The notes beneath the pieces are model-generated. The model made no database searches, had not been told where the DNA came from, and saw only the letters and a list, made by a program, of their open reading frames with translations. DNA of 64,000 nucleotides, taken from positions 1 through 64,000 of the forward strand of contig JANLFV010000002.1 in assembly GCA_024653345.1 (NCBI GenBank). Direction: 5' to 3'. Position numbers and translations under genes: made by a program. Source of the DNA: Candidatus Acetothermia bacterium. Lineage in GTDB: Bacteria > Bipolaricaulota > Bipolaricaulia > RBG-16-55-9 > JANLFV01. This document shows, piece by piece, positions 28,420 through 36,355 of the stretch (position 1 is its first letter; every line of letters starts with the position of its first letter).

Positions 28420-29562
28420 TCACCGCTCTCCTCTTGCACCTCTCGTTCTCCTCTTTGGCTTCCGCGCTTCGAGCGCCTTTGCCATCCTCCGGAAAGCCTC
28501 CTCCAATGCGGCATTTGCCTGCTGGCGCAGCTGGGGCGCGGCCAAGGCAAGCTTGGCCCGATACTCCGCTTCATTCTTCCGCAACTCCTCAAGGCCGGCA
28601 AGGAGGGCCTCTGCCGTAGCCTCGGTCGCCAGCACCAAGGGAATCGGCAGCTCGGTGACCTTCTCAACCGTGCGGGCGAACTCCTCGACCTTCAGGTCGT
28701 AGCTGAGCGCGAGGAATGGAACGCCGGTGATGAAGGCGAACTCCAGAGCATGGAGCCTCATCCCCACCATCAGCCGGGTCTGACCGACTATGGCCAGCGC
28801 CTCGGCTAGGGGCAGCCCCGCGAGGTCGATGACTAGGCTCCCCACATTCATGGCTCGGCGGACCTCTTCCGCCAGGCGGAGGTCTTCCCGCGGGAAGAGG
28901 GGGAAGAGGGTCGGCCGGAGGCCGAACCGGCGGTGGGCCTCCTCGAGCCCGGCGGCTACCGCAGCGATGAAGCGGCCCCGCTCGCCCTCCAGCGGCTCTC
29001 GAAGGGAGATGCCGAGGAGGTCGGCCGCCTGCGCGCGCGGTGGCGCCTCGAATGGCAGGCCGAGCGCTAGGTCATGCCCTCGGAGGAGTTGGCCCCGGTC
29101 GGCCCCCCACTCTTGCAAGAGCTTCAGGCTCAGCTCATCCCGGACCATCACGCACTCTGCCCGCTTCAGCTCACGGACTGCCAGTTGCCTCAGGAAGCGA
29201 CGTCGGAGTGGCCCGACCCCCTGCCCAATCAGAAAGACGGGGACCCTTCTCAGCCGTGCGAGGCGGAGAAGCCCCAGGTAGTAGAGCGCCGAGCGGAGGC
29301 TGGTGGTGTCTTGCAAGAGCCCTCCGCCACCGAGGAGGAAGAGCCTCGCTCGTCCCAACTCCCGCCAGATTCTCAGCGGATTCCAGCGGCTGATCGCCCT
29401 TGTCCCATACGCGCGGGCTGTCTCGCCAGGTGCTTGGGAGAGGACTACTGGCTCCACATGAGGAAGGCGCTCGCGTAGGCTTCTCAGCAGCGCATAGAGG
29501 AGTGCCTCATCGCCGAGGTTGCCGAATCCGTAGTAACCTCCGATCAGGACCCGCTCCGCCAC
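28420..29562 (-). CDS. csaB: Polysaccharide pyruvyl transferase CsaB
   Basis: A 380-residue enzyme that adds ketal pyruvate to a secondary cell-wall polysaccharide, the modification recognised by SLH-domain S-layer proteins. N-terminal GGYYGFGNLGDEALLYALL and LFLLGGGGLLQDTTS are typical, as are VFLIGQGVGPL, VMVRDELSLKLL and LMVGMRLHALEFAFI. It starts with a GTG and overlaps the DUF5693 gene by 19 nt. The csaB-DUF5693 pairing is common in S-layered bacteria. Confidence 0.93.
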   Translation of the reverse strand: MAERVLIGGYYGFGNLGDEALLYALLRSLRERLPHVEPVVLSQAPGETARAYGTRAISRWNPLRIWRELGRARLFLLGGGGLLQDTTSLRSALYYLGLLRLARLRRVPVFLIGQGVGPLRRRFLRQLAVRELKRAECVMVRDELSLKLLQEWGADRGQLLRGHDLALGLPFEAPPRAQAADLLGISLREPLEGERGRFIAAVAAGLEEAHRRFGLRPTLFPLFPREDLRLAEEVRRAMNVGSLVIDLAGLPLAEALAIVGQTRLMVGMRLHALEFAFITGVPFLALSYDLKVEEFARTVEKVTELPIPLVLATEATAEALLAGLEELRKNEAEYRAKLALAAPQLRQQANAALEEAFRRMAKALEARKPKRRTRGARGER

Positions 29563-31148
29563 AGCCGCTCACCCCCGCGCACTACCGCCCAAACGATGAT
29601 GCCGATCAGCAAGCCGAGGAGCAGGCCGTTGACCGTCCGGAGGAGCGAGAGAAGGAAGGGCGTATGGATGTGGGCGAAGGTGTTGACGATCGAGGCCTGG
29701 CCGACCAGCCCCAGAGCCAGGAAGACGATCTGGTAGTCACCGAGCCTCCTCCGACGGGCTCCCCAGAGGAGCAGGAGCGGATGGCCGATCAAGAACTCCT
29801 TGAATCGCGGCCGGGCGTAGAGCAGCTCCTCGAGGAGCCCACGCACTCGTCCTTCAAGCCCACTGACTGGGACGATCGAGAGGTTGTCGCTCCGCAGCAG
29901 GGCGACGGCGAGCACTCCGGCGCCGAGCAGCAAGAGCAGAAGCTCTCCCAGCGTCGGCCTGCGCAGCAGGAGCCTCCTCAGCCGGGAGAGGCCGCATCGG
30001 GCAGATTCGAGGGAGAAGACGATGACGAGCGGGAGGATGAGCGCGGCCTTCACGCCGCGGAACTCCTCCAGCTTGAGGAAGAACTCCCAATCGCTGAGGA
30101 TCGTCCCCACCCATAGTCCGCCAAGCAGCGCTATGGCAGAGAAGGAGAGGAGCTGGGCGATCCCCTGGGTCAGGGAATCCCGTGCTTGGCCGCAGCGCGG
30201 GGCGCAGAGGAGGTAGCCCGCGACCGGGGCGAGGACTGCTGTGGCCCAGGCGGCCGCGAGGCGGAAGAGCCTTCCGCCCGAACAGATTCCCGCCGCGATC
30301 ACGGCCAGGCCCAGCAGGAGCAAGAGGGCGTTAGCTGACAGCCTCAGCGGCCAAGCCCTGTTCAGGGCGAGCAGACCCAGGCTGAGCGGACCAAGGAGGA
30401 TGACGGCCAAGAGCGGCGGCGCCAAAGTAAAGTCGGCCCGTGCCTTCGGGATGCCCAGTTGGAAGCCATCTTGCTGCAGGAGGGTCGTCAGCCGCTCTAA
30501 GTAGACCAGGTTGCGGTCGGAGGGCGCGTTGAAGGGAAGCACGAGAACGAGCCGGATGTTCCTCTCTCGGACCGCACGGCGGAAGCGGGCCAATGCGGCA
30601 CTCACGGTCAGCTCTTCCAGTTCCTCTGGCTTGATCATGTGCGCTCGGACGAAAGCGCGGAAGCCCAGCCGATAAAGGTCTTCATCGACCGGCGCGGGCG
30701 CAAACTCCAGTGACCCCACCAGAGTTCCGTTCCTTTCGAGAAGGTCGGCGATCTCCTCCACCTGGTCCTGTGTGTATCCGTCCTGCCCTTGATCTTGGAA
30801 CAGGACCAGTCGCGGCCCGAGCTCGGCCAGTCGAGCAAGAGACTCCCTCAGCTCGTCGGCGTCATAGCACGAGAGGTTGGGGAAGAGAAGGAGCGGCTCC
30901 AGGCCGCCTCGGCGGAGCTCGACTACCTCGAGTTGATCTGTGCTGAAGGGATCGACAGCGACGGCCGCTATGCCCCGGCGGGCCAGTTCCTCGAGCGAGC
31001 CCTCGCCAATACCCCAACTGCTGAGCTCTTGATAGCTGACGGCGACGGCCAGGGTTCGGTAGCTCCCCTCCCAGTTGATGCGCGCGGCAGCGACATAGGT
31101 CGAGGCCCCGAGCGAGAGGAGCAGTAGCAAGATGAGCAGAGATTTCAT
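29544..31148 (-). CDS. DUF5693 family membrane protein
   Basis: A 534-residue membrane protein. It begins with a hydrophobic signal/anchor (MKSLLILLLLLSLGAS), followed by an extracytoplasmic domain of about 230 residues (YRTLAVAVSYQELSSWG, then ALARFRRAVRERNIRLVLVL). A C-terminal bundle of about eight hydrophobic segments follows, ending FLLSLLRTVNGLLLGLLIG. This arrangement and the overlap with csaB match DUF5693. The role is unknown; a part in S-layer-polymer pyruvylation or export is suggested only by context. The ATG at 31148 is chosen over an upstream one because it starts the signal segment. Confidence 0.82.
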   Translation of the reverse strand: MKSLLILLLLLSLGASTYVAAARINWEGSYRTLAVAVSYQELSSWGIGEGSLEELARRGIAAVAVDPFSTDQLEVVELRRGGLEPLLLFPNLSCYDADELRESLARLAELGPRLVLFQDQGQDGYTQDQVEEIADLLERNGTLVGSLEFAPAPVDEDLYRLGFRAFVRAHMIKPEELEELTVSAALARFRRAVRERNIRLVLVLPFNAPSDRNLVYLERLTTLLQQDGFQLGIPKARADFTLAPPLLAVILLGPLSLGLLALNRAWPLRLSANALLLLLGLAVIAAGICSGGRLFRLAAAWATAVLAPVAGYLLCAPRCGQARDSLTQGIAQLLSFSAIALLGGLWVGTILSDWEFFLKLEEFRGVKAALILPLVIVFSLESARCGLSRLRRLLLRRPTLGELLLLLLGAGVLAVALLRSDNLSIVPVSGLEGRVRGLLEELLYARPRFKEFLIGHPLLLLWGARRRRLGDYQIVFLALGLVGQASIVNTFAHIHTPFLLSLLRTVNGLLLGLLIGIIVWAVVRGGERLWRSGS

Positions 31149-31167
31149 CCTAGCAATCTGTGGGTCC

Positions 31168-31196
31168 ACTATACCGATCGGCCTTGGCGAGAGCAA
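31168..31196 (-). promoter_or_regulatory. Predicted promoter of the DUF5693-csaB-rsmH-ftsL-ftsI run
   Basis: TTGCTC, a 17-nt spacer and TATAGT on the minus strand, 19 nt before the ATG at 31148. Confidence 0.6.
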
Positions 31197-31311
31197 ATGG
31201 CGTGCTCACCGTGGGAGCGAGTTCCACCCTGGCCTCGACAGCGGTCCTTGAGCCCCCGCCGGGGTGCGGGCAAACTGGCGCTAGGCAAATCTCGCATAGG
31301 GAGGTCAGACG

Positions 31312-31749
31312 ATGCGGAAATTGCTCTGGCTCCTGGTCGTTCCGGCTCTTCTCAGCTCGGGCGCAGCGGCCCAGCCGCGGAATTTCTCCGAGGGCCGAGG
31401 GCTGGGGATCGGCCTCCAAGCCCCTTGTGCGATCAGCATCCGCTACTGGATGAGCGACGAGCGCGGCCTGGAGGGGAACTTCCTCCTTCTGACCGATAAC
31501 GTCTGCCTGGCGGGCAAGGCCCTCTTCCGCCTCGGGGATACGAGCAACTTCGATCTCTATGCCCTTGCGGGGGCATGGTATCTCAGCCTCTATGACGAGA
31601 GCAGGCTCCAGGTCTTCGCGCTGGCGGGGATGGAGCTATCCATCTCCCGTAATCTGGCAATCAATCTGGAGTTCGGCGAGTCGCTCGGCTTCGATCAACG
31701 GTATGAGTTCCTGATCAGCACTGGGATCCACTTCTACTTCCAGAGATGA
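31312..31749 (+). CDS. Small secreted beta-barrel-like protein A
   Basis: A 145-residue exported protein with a Sec signal peptide (MRKLLWLLVVPALLSSGAAAQ). The mature part alternates polar and non-polar residues in beta-strand fashion and ends in IHFYFQR, close to the aromatic C-terminal strand of outer-membrane barrels. Two Cys are present. It is a paralogue of the next gene: both share a G-M-E-x-S-I-S-R-N-L-A core. The function is unknown. The ribosome binding site is GGGAGGT. Confidence 0.75.
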   Translation: MRKLLWLLVVPALLSSGAAAQPRNFSEGRGLGIGLQAPCAISIRYWMSDERGLEGNFLLLTDNVCLAGKALFRLGDTSNFDLYALAGAWYLSLYDESRLQVFALAGMELSISRNLAINLEFGESLGFDQRYEFLISTGIHFYFQR

Positions 31750-31792
31750 GGGAGTGTGACCGTGATCACCTCGGTCCGGGACGGAGTTCAGC

Positions 31793-31812
31793 GGCCCCCT
31801 CAACGGGGGTCC
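31793..31812 (+). terminator. Possible hairpin between the two barrel-like genes
   Basis: CCCCC / GGGGG stem with loop TCAAC, extended past a one-base bulge by GG/CC. Weak; a role as partial terminator is inferred from position. Confidence 0.35.
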
Positions 31813-31871
31813 TTCAATGGCCTGAGGGAGTGGCTACGCTGGAAGTGCCGATTCTGTAAAGGAGGTCCTGC

Positions 31872-32351
31872 ATGAGGAAGCTTCTGTTCTTGGTCCTGGC
31901 GCTCGTCGCGATCGCCGCGGCATTCTCGGTCTTGGGATTTGCCCAGGAGGATTACTCCGCCGGCCGGCTCTTTGGGATCGGGGCCGAGGTGACCGCCCCC
32001 ATCCGGAGCCCGGTCGATCCCGCTTGGCCGAACATGTTCCCCGCCACTGGCCTCTCCACCAGGCTCTGGCTCGCTGATCTCTTCGGGATCGACGTGAACT
32101 TCTGGGTCTTCCCCGGCTTCCCCTCGTTTGCCATCCGGACGCTCTTCAAGTTCTTCAACACCTCGATCGTCGACATCTACACCGGTCTGGGAATGGCGTT
32201 CTTCAACGGAGCGACCCCCTTCCAGCTGGTGAGCGGGATGGAGGTCTCAATCTCCCGGAACCTGGCGCTGAACTTCGAGGTCGGGGTCTTCGGCTTCGGG
32301 GCGACGAGCGGCGGGGTGAGTGCGGGCCTGGGGGCCCACTTCTACTTCTGA
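31872..32351 (+). CDS. Small secreted beta-barrel-like protein B
   Basis: A 159-residue paralogue of the preceding protein. The signal peptide is MRKLLFLVLALVAIAAAF and a cleavage site is likely near GFAQED. The mature protein is predicted beta-rich and aromatic, shares MEVSISRNLALNFEVG with protein A, and ends GLGAHFYF with a terminal Phe, as expected of a strand read by the Bam machinery. The AAAGGAGGTCCTGC site before the ATG is strong, so expression may be high. The function is unknown; a small porin-like or lipid-binding barrel is possible. Confidence 0.75.
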   Translation: MRKLLFLVLALVAIAAAFSVLGFAQEDYSAGRLFGIGAEVTAPIRSPVDPAWPNMFPATGLSTRLWLADLFGIDVNFWVFPGFPSFAIRTLFKFFNTSIVDIYTGLGMAFFNGATPFQLVSGMEVSISRNLALNFEVGVFGFGATSGGVSAGLGAHFYF

Positions 32352-32419
32352 TCCGCTGAGCCGCTCGCGATCAAGAGCGCGGTAGTTGCTGCCTGAGCCA
32401 CCTCTTCCCTCGGGGGGTA

Positions 32420-32448
32420 TTGACAGCCTCCCCCGCGGGGTGTATCTT
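32420..32448 (+). promoter_or_regulatory. Predicted promoter of the zinc-ribbon/coiled-coil gene pair
   Basis: TTGACA, a 17-nt spacer and TATCTT, 15 nt before the ATG at 32464. The spacer contains a CCCCCGCGGGG palindrome. Confidence 0.6.
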
Positions 32449-32463
32449 TGCTCCGGTGAGAGG

Positions 32464-32721
32464 ATGAGGGAAGGGGAGGCTTTGCTCTTCTGCCCCCGTT
32501 GCGGGGGCCGGCGCCTCCGTCTGCGGAGCGAGGTCTACGCTTGCTACGACGCTCGGATCGTCGAGGGGCGGGTGAGCTGGCAGAGCAATCGGCTCGTCCT
32601 GGTCAATCCCGATCGGGTCACTCCCAAAGCGACGATCATCTGCCTCGACTGCCTGGCCCGCTTTGAGGAGTTCGAGCTCCTGGAGAACGGCGAGATAATC
32701 CTGAGGAATCGCGGGGGGTGA
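32464..32721 (+). CDS. Zinc-ribbon protein, unknown function
   Basis: An 85-residue protein with one N-terminal CPRCGG knuckle and a second CLDCLARF about 50 residues later, a typical rubredoxin-like zinc ribbon. I chose the ATG at 32464 because it follows the promoter and a GGTGAGAGG site; the frame is open further upstream, through the promoter. It ends 4 nt before the next gene and is probably co-transcribed with it. Confidence 0.68.
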   Translation: MREGEALLFCPRCGGRRLRLRSEVYACYDARIVEGRVSWQSNRLVLVNPDRVTPKATIICLDCLARFEEFELLENGEIILRNRGG

Positions 32722-32725
32722 GAGG

Positions 32726-33487
32726 ATGCGCGGAAGATGGGCTTGGGCGCTGCTGCTCGGCCTCCTGGTGCTGGCAAGCTTCACGGTCTTGGCCCAGGAG
32801 GAGCCGAGCCAGGCCGAACTGGAGGCGGTGCTGAAGCAGACCGGTGCCGATGAGGTGATCGTGAAGAAGCTCGGCTGGGTCCTCATCGGCAAGGGCGTGA
32901 TCGACGATCAGCTACTGGCCTTCGGCGTGACGCTGAAGATCGCTGCCGAGCTCGAGGAATACCCGGGGCTGAAAGTCGATCGCTGGCTCAAGGAGAAGCT
33001 GGGCCGGGAGCCGTCCAAGGCCGAGCTGAACTGGATGGACATGGTCAAGGGGAGCCTGCAGACCAGCTACCCCGACCTCTACGGCTCGCTGCGGGAGGCC
33101 CTCAAGAACCTCCGGACCAAGCCGACAGTCCAGCCCGGCTCGGATCTCAGCTCGGTCCTCACCTCGCTGCAGACCCTCAATCAGCGGCTGACCAGCCTCG
33201 AGGACCGCGTGACCGCGCTCACCCAGCAGAGGGACGCGTCGGCGGAGGAGTTGGCAGCCCTGAGGCAGGAGTTCGAGAGCCTCAAGGAGAGCCTGCCCGA
33301 CCCGGCAGCGCTCAGCGGCCTCTCCGCCAATTTGCCGCAGATGGCGAGCCTCCAGGACGAGGTGAGCCGGCTCAATCGCTCCCAGAGCAGCCAGCGGGGC
33401 TTGACGATCTTCCTGATCATCCTCGTGTTTCTGCTCTTGACCTGGCTGGTCTTCTTGAGGGCGCGGGAGATTTCGCGAGTGCTCTGA
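32726..33487 (+). CDS. Exported coiled-coil protein with C-terminal anchor
   Basis: A 253-residue protein of unknown function. It has an N-terminal signal sequence (WAWALLLGLLVLASFTVLAQ), a helical domain (about 25-130), a coiled coil (about 140-225, e.g. SLQTLNQRLTSLEDRVTALT) and a C-terminal hydrophobic segment (LTIFLIILVFLLLTWLVFL) with a short basic end. It could tether the envelope layers or scaffold a complex. It converges on pus10 with one base between the stops. Confidence 0.72.
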   Translation: MRGRWAWALLLGLLVLASFTVLAQEEPSQAELEAVLKQTGADEVIVKKLGWVLIGKGVIDDQLLAFGVTLKIAAELEEYPGLKVDRWLKEKLGREPSKAELNWMDMVKGSLQTSYPDLYGSLREALKNLRTKPTVQPGSDLSSVLTSLQTLNQRLTSLEDRVTALTQQRDASAEELAALRQEFESLKESLPDPAALSGLSANLPQMASLQDEVSRLNRSQSSQRGLTIFLIILVFLLLTWLVFLRAREISRVL

Positions 33488-33488
33488 G

Positions 33489-34718
33489 TCAAGGCTCCGC
33501 GAAGACCTTCAGCACATCCAGCTCCCTCACCTCGAGGGAGAGCCCGAGGAGGGCGGCAAGGCTCGGAGTGGTCCGCCCGCTGTCGCCGGAGAGGAGTTCC
33601 TTCACATAGAGTCCGCCATCGCAGCGGACCTCGATGAGCGCCTCCCGTTCGCTCAAGAGCTCCCCGCGGGCTTCCCAGACCCTCCTGCTCCTCACGAGGT
33701 CGGCCCGCCGATGGGCGACCCGCCGAGGGGTCCGCTGGGCGATCGGCCCGACCAGGTCACGCAGGGCAGCTTCGAGTTCTTCAGCGCTCACCGGGCGGTC
33801 GAACTCCACCCTGGCCCGATAGAACTTCTCGGCCCTCCCGCTCTTCAGCCGCTCAATCGCTCCCCGTGTCACGAACCTCAGGTCACCGACTTCCACCTTG
33901 CTGGCGGCTCGCTCGTTGATCTGGTCCGTCAAAGCCTGGAGATCGAGGCTGCGAAGCCGCGGCTCGCGGACCTCGATGATGAACGGCCGGCCTTCGCCGA
34001 GCATCCGAGCGTCAATGTCCTCTCGCCCTGAGCCGTGGAAGGCCGAGCTGCTCCCCCGCGCGGCCTCCAGAACCGGCGGGCTGATCAGCTCCTCGACGCT
34101 CTCGGGATACTGCTTCCCCGTGAAGTCGCACTTCTCGCAGCCTCGCCCGCGGCAGGCTCGGCAGGGCCAGTGGGTCTGAGGGATGCCCCGCACGAGCTTC
34201 TTGTAGCGGCCGTAGATGAAGAGGGGCGCGATCTTGAGCTCCACCCGGTCCCATACAAGATCGAGGAGGAGGGCTACCTCGGGGTTGTGGAGGTCGACCG
34301 CCGCGCCGCGGGCTTGCAAGGCCGCCTCGAGCCGCTTCCCCACCTCGCGGTTGAGGTCGTGCTTCAAGAGCTCTGCTCCTTCAAGCCCGTGTCTTCGCTG
34401 GAGCTCGGCCTCTTGCTCCTCGAGGAACTCCGGCCAGTGGCTGCCTACGACGAAGCTCCTGAACTCGAGCCCCTCGAGCTGCGCGAGGGCGCGGCTAGAC
34501 CACTGGTCAACCTTCAGGAGGTGGCCGAGGCAGAGCTGGCAATAGCGCGGCTCCTCATAGGGCCGATCGTCCTCCATGGCGAGCATGATGCGGATAGCCC
34601 GGCCCCGGTCGCGGTTGCTCAGGCCATGGCTCCGTCGCCCGAATTGCCGCCCCAGACAGGAGTCGCACAGCTCGCGCTCGGCGAGGATCTCCCTGGCTAG
34701 GTCGAGGATCTTCGACAT
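33489..34718 (-). CDS. pus10: tRNA pseudouridine synthase Pus10, archaeal type
   Basis: A 409-residue Pus10, which in archaea makes pseudouridine 54/55 in the tRNA T-loop. The N-terminal accessory domain has zinc ligands CDSCLGRQF (C18, C21) and CQLCLG, then a Cys-rich CRACRGRGCEKC block before ESVEELISPPVL. The catalytic domain has FHGSGREDIDARMLGEGRPF with the catalytic Asp, EVREPRLRSLD, and the C-terminal DGGLYVKELLSGDSGRTTPS. These motifs are those of archaeal Pus10, yet all neighbours are bacterial. Bacteria normally use TruB for position 55. It is probably a horizontal acquisition. The ATG lies 8 nt after a TATAAT box, suggesting a leaderless mRNA. Confidence 0.92.
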   Translation of the reverse strand: MSKILDLAREILAERELCDSCLGRQFGRRSHGLSNRDRGRAIRIMLAMEDDRPYEEPRYCQLCLGHLLKVDQWSSRALAQLEGLEFRSFVVGSHWPEFLEEQEAELQRRHGLEGAELLKHDLNREVGKRLEAALQARGAAVDLHNPEVALLLDLVWDRVELKIAPLFIYGRYKKLVRGIPQTHWPCRACRGRGCEKCDFTGKQYPESVEELISPPVLEAARGSSSAFHGSGREDIDARMLGEGRPFIIEVREPRLRSLDLQALTDQINERAASKVEVGDLRFVTRGAIERLKSGRAEKFYRARVEFDRPVSAEELEAALRDLVGPIAQRTPRRVAHRRADLVRSRRVWEARGELLSEREALIEVRCDGGLYVKELLSGDSGRTTPSLAALLGLSLEVRELDVLKVFAEP

Positions 34719-34726
34719 CAGACGGG

Positions 34727-34755
34727 ATTATACAGCTCCGCTTACCCGGGTGCAG
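34727..34755 (-). promoter_or_regulatory. Predicted promoter of pus10 (leaderless)
   Basis: TATAAT at 34727-34732 on the minus strand, 8 nt before the ATG, with a weak -35 (CTGCAC) at 17 nt. Confidence 0.5.
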
Positions 34756-34851
34756 CCGGCAGGCCGCTGCGGACCGCACCTCGACAGGGGAAGTCCGGGC
34801 CGCGCCGCTCGAGTGTTACCCGTGCCACATTAGCGTTCGGCTACCGGGAGT

Positions 34852-34857
34852 TATAAT
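34852..34857 (+). promoter_or_regulatory. Predicted -10 box of the glycosidase-like gene (leaderless)
   Basis: A consensus TATAAT ends 10 nt before the ATG at 34868, with no clear -35 (TTAGCG at 16 nt is the best). The 150 bp between this gene and pus10 hold both divergent promoters and no other recognised feature. Confidence 0.45.
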
Positions 34858-34867
34858 CCCGACTAAC

Positions 34868-35908
34868 ATGACCTTGGAGAGGGTCCTTCTGGGGGTTGAG
34901 CTGCTGCTAGTGGTCGCTTGCTTCTTCGTGGTCATCACTGGTCTCGAGGACGCTGGGCCGTCCACCACCCTCGCGCGGGCTTGGGTCAACTGGCCAGCAC
35001 CGGGGTCGGAAGAGACCGCGGAGCAGCGCGGCCTCTATCTCACTGCGCCGGCCTTGGCCAAGCTCGATCGGGACGGGAAGGTCGAGGAGTTCATCGCCCG
35101 GATGAGAGGTGTCGGCCTGAACACGGTCGTGATCGATGTGAAGGACATGAACGGCGGGGTGACCTATCCCACCCGGGTCCCCTTGGCAAGGGAGATGCGC
35201 GCCCTCGCCACCCAGCTCGACCTGTCCCGTCTGCTCGCCCTCTTCCACGCGAAGGGGATCTACACGATCGCCAGGCTGGTGGCGTTCAACGACCCGAAGC
35301 TTGCCAAGCACCTCAAGAGCCCGAACGCGCCGTGGGTCTCGCCGGCTGATAGCCGGGTCATCGAATACAATCTGGCCTTAGCTGAGGAGGTCCTGGCCCT
35401 CGGCTTCGATGAGGTGCAATTCGACTATCTCCGCTACCCCGATGATGGCGAGCTTGGCCCTGTCTATGAACCGCGCTATGCCGCGATCAGGGGTTTTCTC
35501 CAGCTGGCGCGTGAGCGACTGGGCGGTAAGATCTCGATCGATGTCTTCGGGCGGACGCTGTGGGAGTGGAACAAGAAGCGGATCGACCCGATCGGCCAGC
35601 AACTGGAGGAACTGGCTCCGTTCGTTGACTGGATCTCGCCGATGGTCTACCCCTCCCACTATGAGCAGAGCCTGCGGGATAAGCCATACGAGACGGTGAG
35701 ACGGGCCCTGGAGGCCGGCCTGAAGCGCGGGCTGAAGCTGAGGCCGTTCCTGCAGGCGTTCCGGCTGGCGATCCCCGCAGGGATGAGCTACCATGACTAC
35801 ATCCGGGCCCAGCTCCAAGCGGCGAGCGAGCTGGGGATCAACAGCTACCTCTTCTGGAATCCCCGCTCGGACTATGCCGACCTCTTCGCGGCCCTGGGAG
35901 GCGATTGA
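34868..35908 (+). CDS. Putative glycoside hydrolase, DUF4015 type
   Basis: A 346-residue protein with an N-terminal membrane anchor or signal (VELLLVVACFFVVITG) and a TIM-barrel-like domain. Visible blocks are RGLYLTAPAL, GLNTVVIDVKDMNGGVTYPT, GIYTIARLVAFNDPKLA, GFDEVQFDYLRYPDDGE, ISIDVFGRTLW, DWISPMVYPSHY and GINSYLFWNPRSDY. These match DUF4015, a family related to glycosidases that is exported in many bacteria. The acidic residues in DEVQFDYLRYP are candidates for catalysis. The substrate is unknown; cell-surface polysaccharide is plausible given csaB nearby. Confidence 0.85.
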   Translation: MTLERVLLGVELLLVVACFFVVITGLEDAGPSTTLARAWVNWPAPGSEETAEQRGLYLTAPALAKLDRDGKVEEFIARMRGVGLNTVVIDVKDMNGGVTYPTRVPLAREMRALATQLDLSRLLALFHAKGIYTIARLVAFNDPKLAKHLKSPNAPWVSPADSRVIEYNLALAEEVLALGFDEVQFDYLRYPDDGELGPVYEPRYAAIRGFLQLARERLGGKISIDVFGRTLWEWNKKRIDPIGQQLEELAPFVDWISPMVYPSHYEQSLRDKPYETVRRALEAGLKRGLKLRPFLQAFRLAIPAGMSYHDYIRAQLQAASELGINSYLFWNPRSDYADLFAALGGD

Positions 35909-35912
35909 TGGA

Positions 35913-35932
35913 AGCCCCTTCCAGCAGGGGCT
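35913..35932 (+). terminator. Possible hairpin after the glycosidase-like gene
   Basis: AGCCCCT / AGGGGCT, a 7-bp stem with a 6-nt loop, 4 nt after the stop. No U tract. Confidence 0.4.
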
Positions 35933-35956
35933 GGGGGACTTCCCCTTCGGCGGGCC

Positions 35957-35985
35957 TGGACAAGCTGGCCGAGATCCGGTAAACT
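35957..35985 (+). promoter_or_regulatory. Predicted promoter of a micro-protein gene
   Basis: TGGACA, a 17-nt spacer and TAAACT, 17 nt before the ATG at 36003. Confidence 0.4.
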
Positions 35986-36002
35986 CGTGCGAGAGCTCTC
36001 AG

Positions 36003-36173
36003 ATGAATCGGTTGAACTTGCTGAACGGCCTCGTAGGCCTAGGGTTTTTTTCTTTCTTGGATCAGACGCTGCGGAACTTCCTGTTCACCCGGTCTCTGAT
36101 CGCCGCGGTCGTGTTGGCTGTCGGCTCGCGGCTCCTTCAGGGGACGCGGTTCTCCTGGCTCTTTCCTGGCTAG
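36003..36173 (+). CDS. Possible 56-residue membrane micro-protein
   Basis: A short frame, MNRLNLLNGLVGLGFFSFLD, then a second hydrophobic stretch (LIAAVVLAVGSRLL), too short for confident assignment. It follows a plausible promoter and lies in a 440-bp gap between the glycosidase-like gene and mutL. The ribosome binding site is weak. It may be a real small inner-membrane protein; no homology is recognised. Confidence 0.4.
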   Translation: MNRLNLLNGLVGLGFFSFLDQTLRNFLFTRSLIAAVVLAVGSRLLQGTRFSWLFPG

Positions 36174-36204
36174 TCTCCCGGTCTGCCCCCGGCGGCTAGA
36201 GAGA

Positions 36205-36355
36205 TATAATCGGCGCTATGGGGGCCTTCCCCCTCTACGCTCGGGTTGATCTTCCCCTGACCTGCGGGTGCTACCTCTTCGCCGGCCAGGATCGGCCGAG
36301 CTTCGATGGCAGAGGGAACCGGCCCGCGAGCCCGAGCGAGCGCCCCTCGGGCTAG
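36205..36355 (+). other. TATAAT box with a 45-codon frame
   Basis: TATAAT (36205-36210) lies 7 nt before an ATG at 36218 that opens a 45-codon frame ending 36355 (starts MGAFPLYARVDLPLTCGCYL). The frame overlaps the mutL 3' end by 4 nt. Its spacing copies the leaderless genes of this window, but there is no good -35 and the predicted peptide is low-complexity towards its end. It could be a gene remnant or a non-coding transcript. Confidence 0.25.

Noticed and set aside
34783-34801. Resemblance to the RNase P RNA motif (GGGGAAGTCCGGGC) between pus10 and the glycosidase-like gene
   Set aside because: RNase P RNA needs about 350 nt and several conserved regions; only 150 bp are free here, and the space is filled by two divergent promoters.
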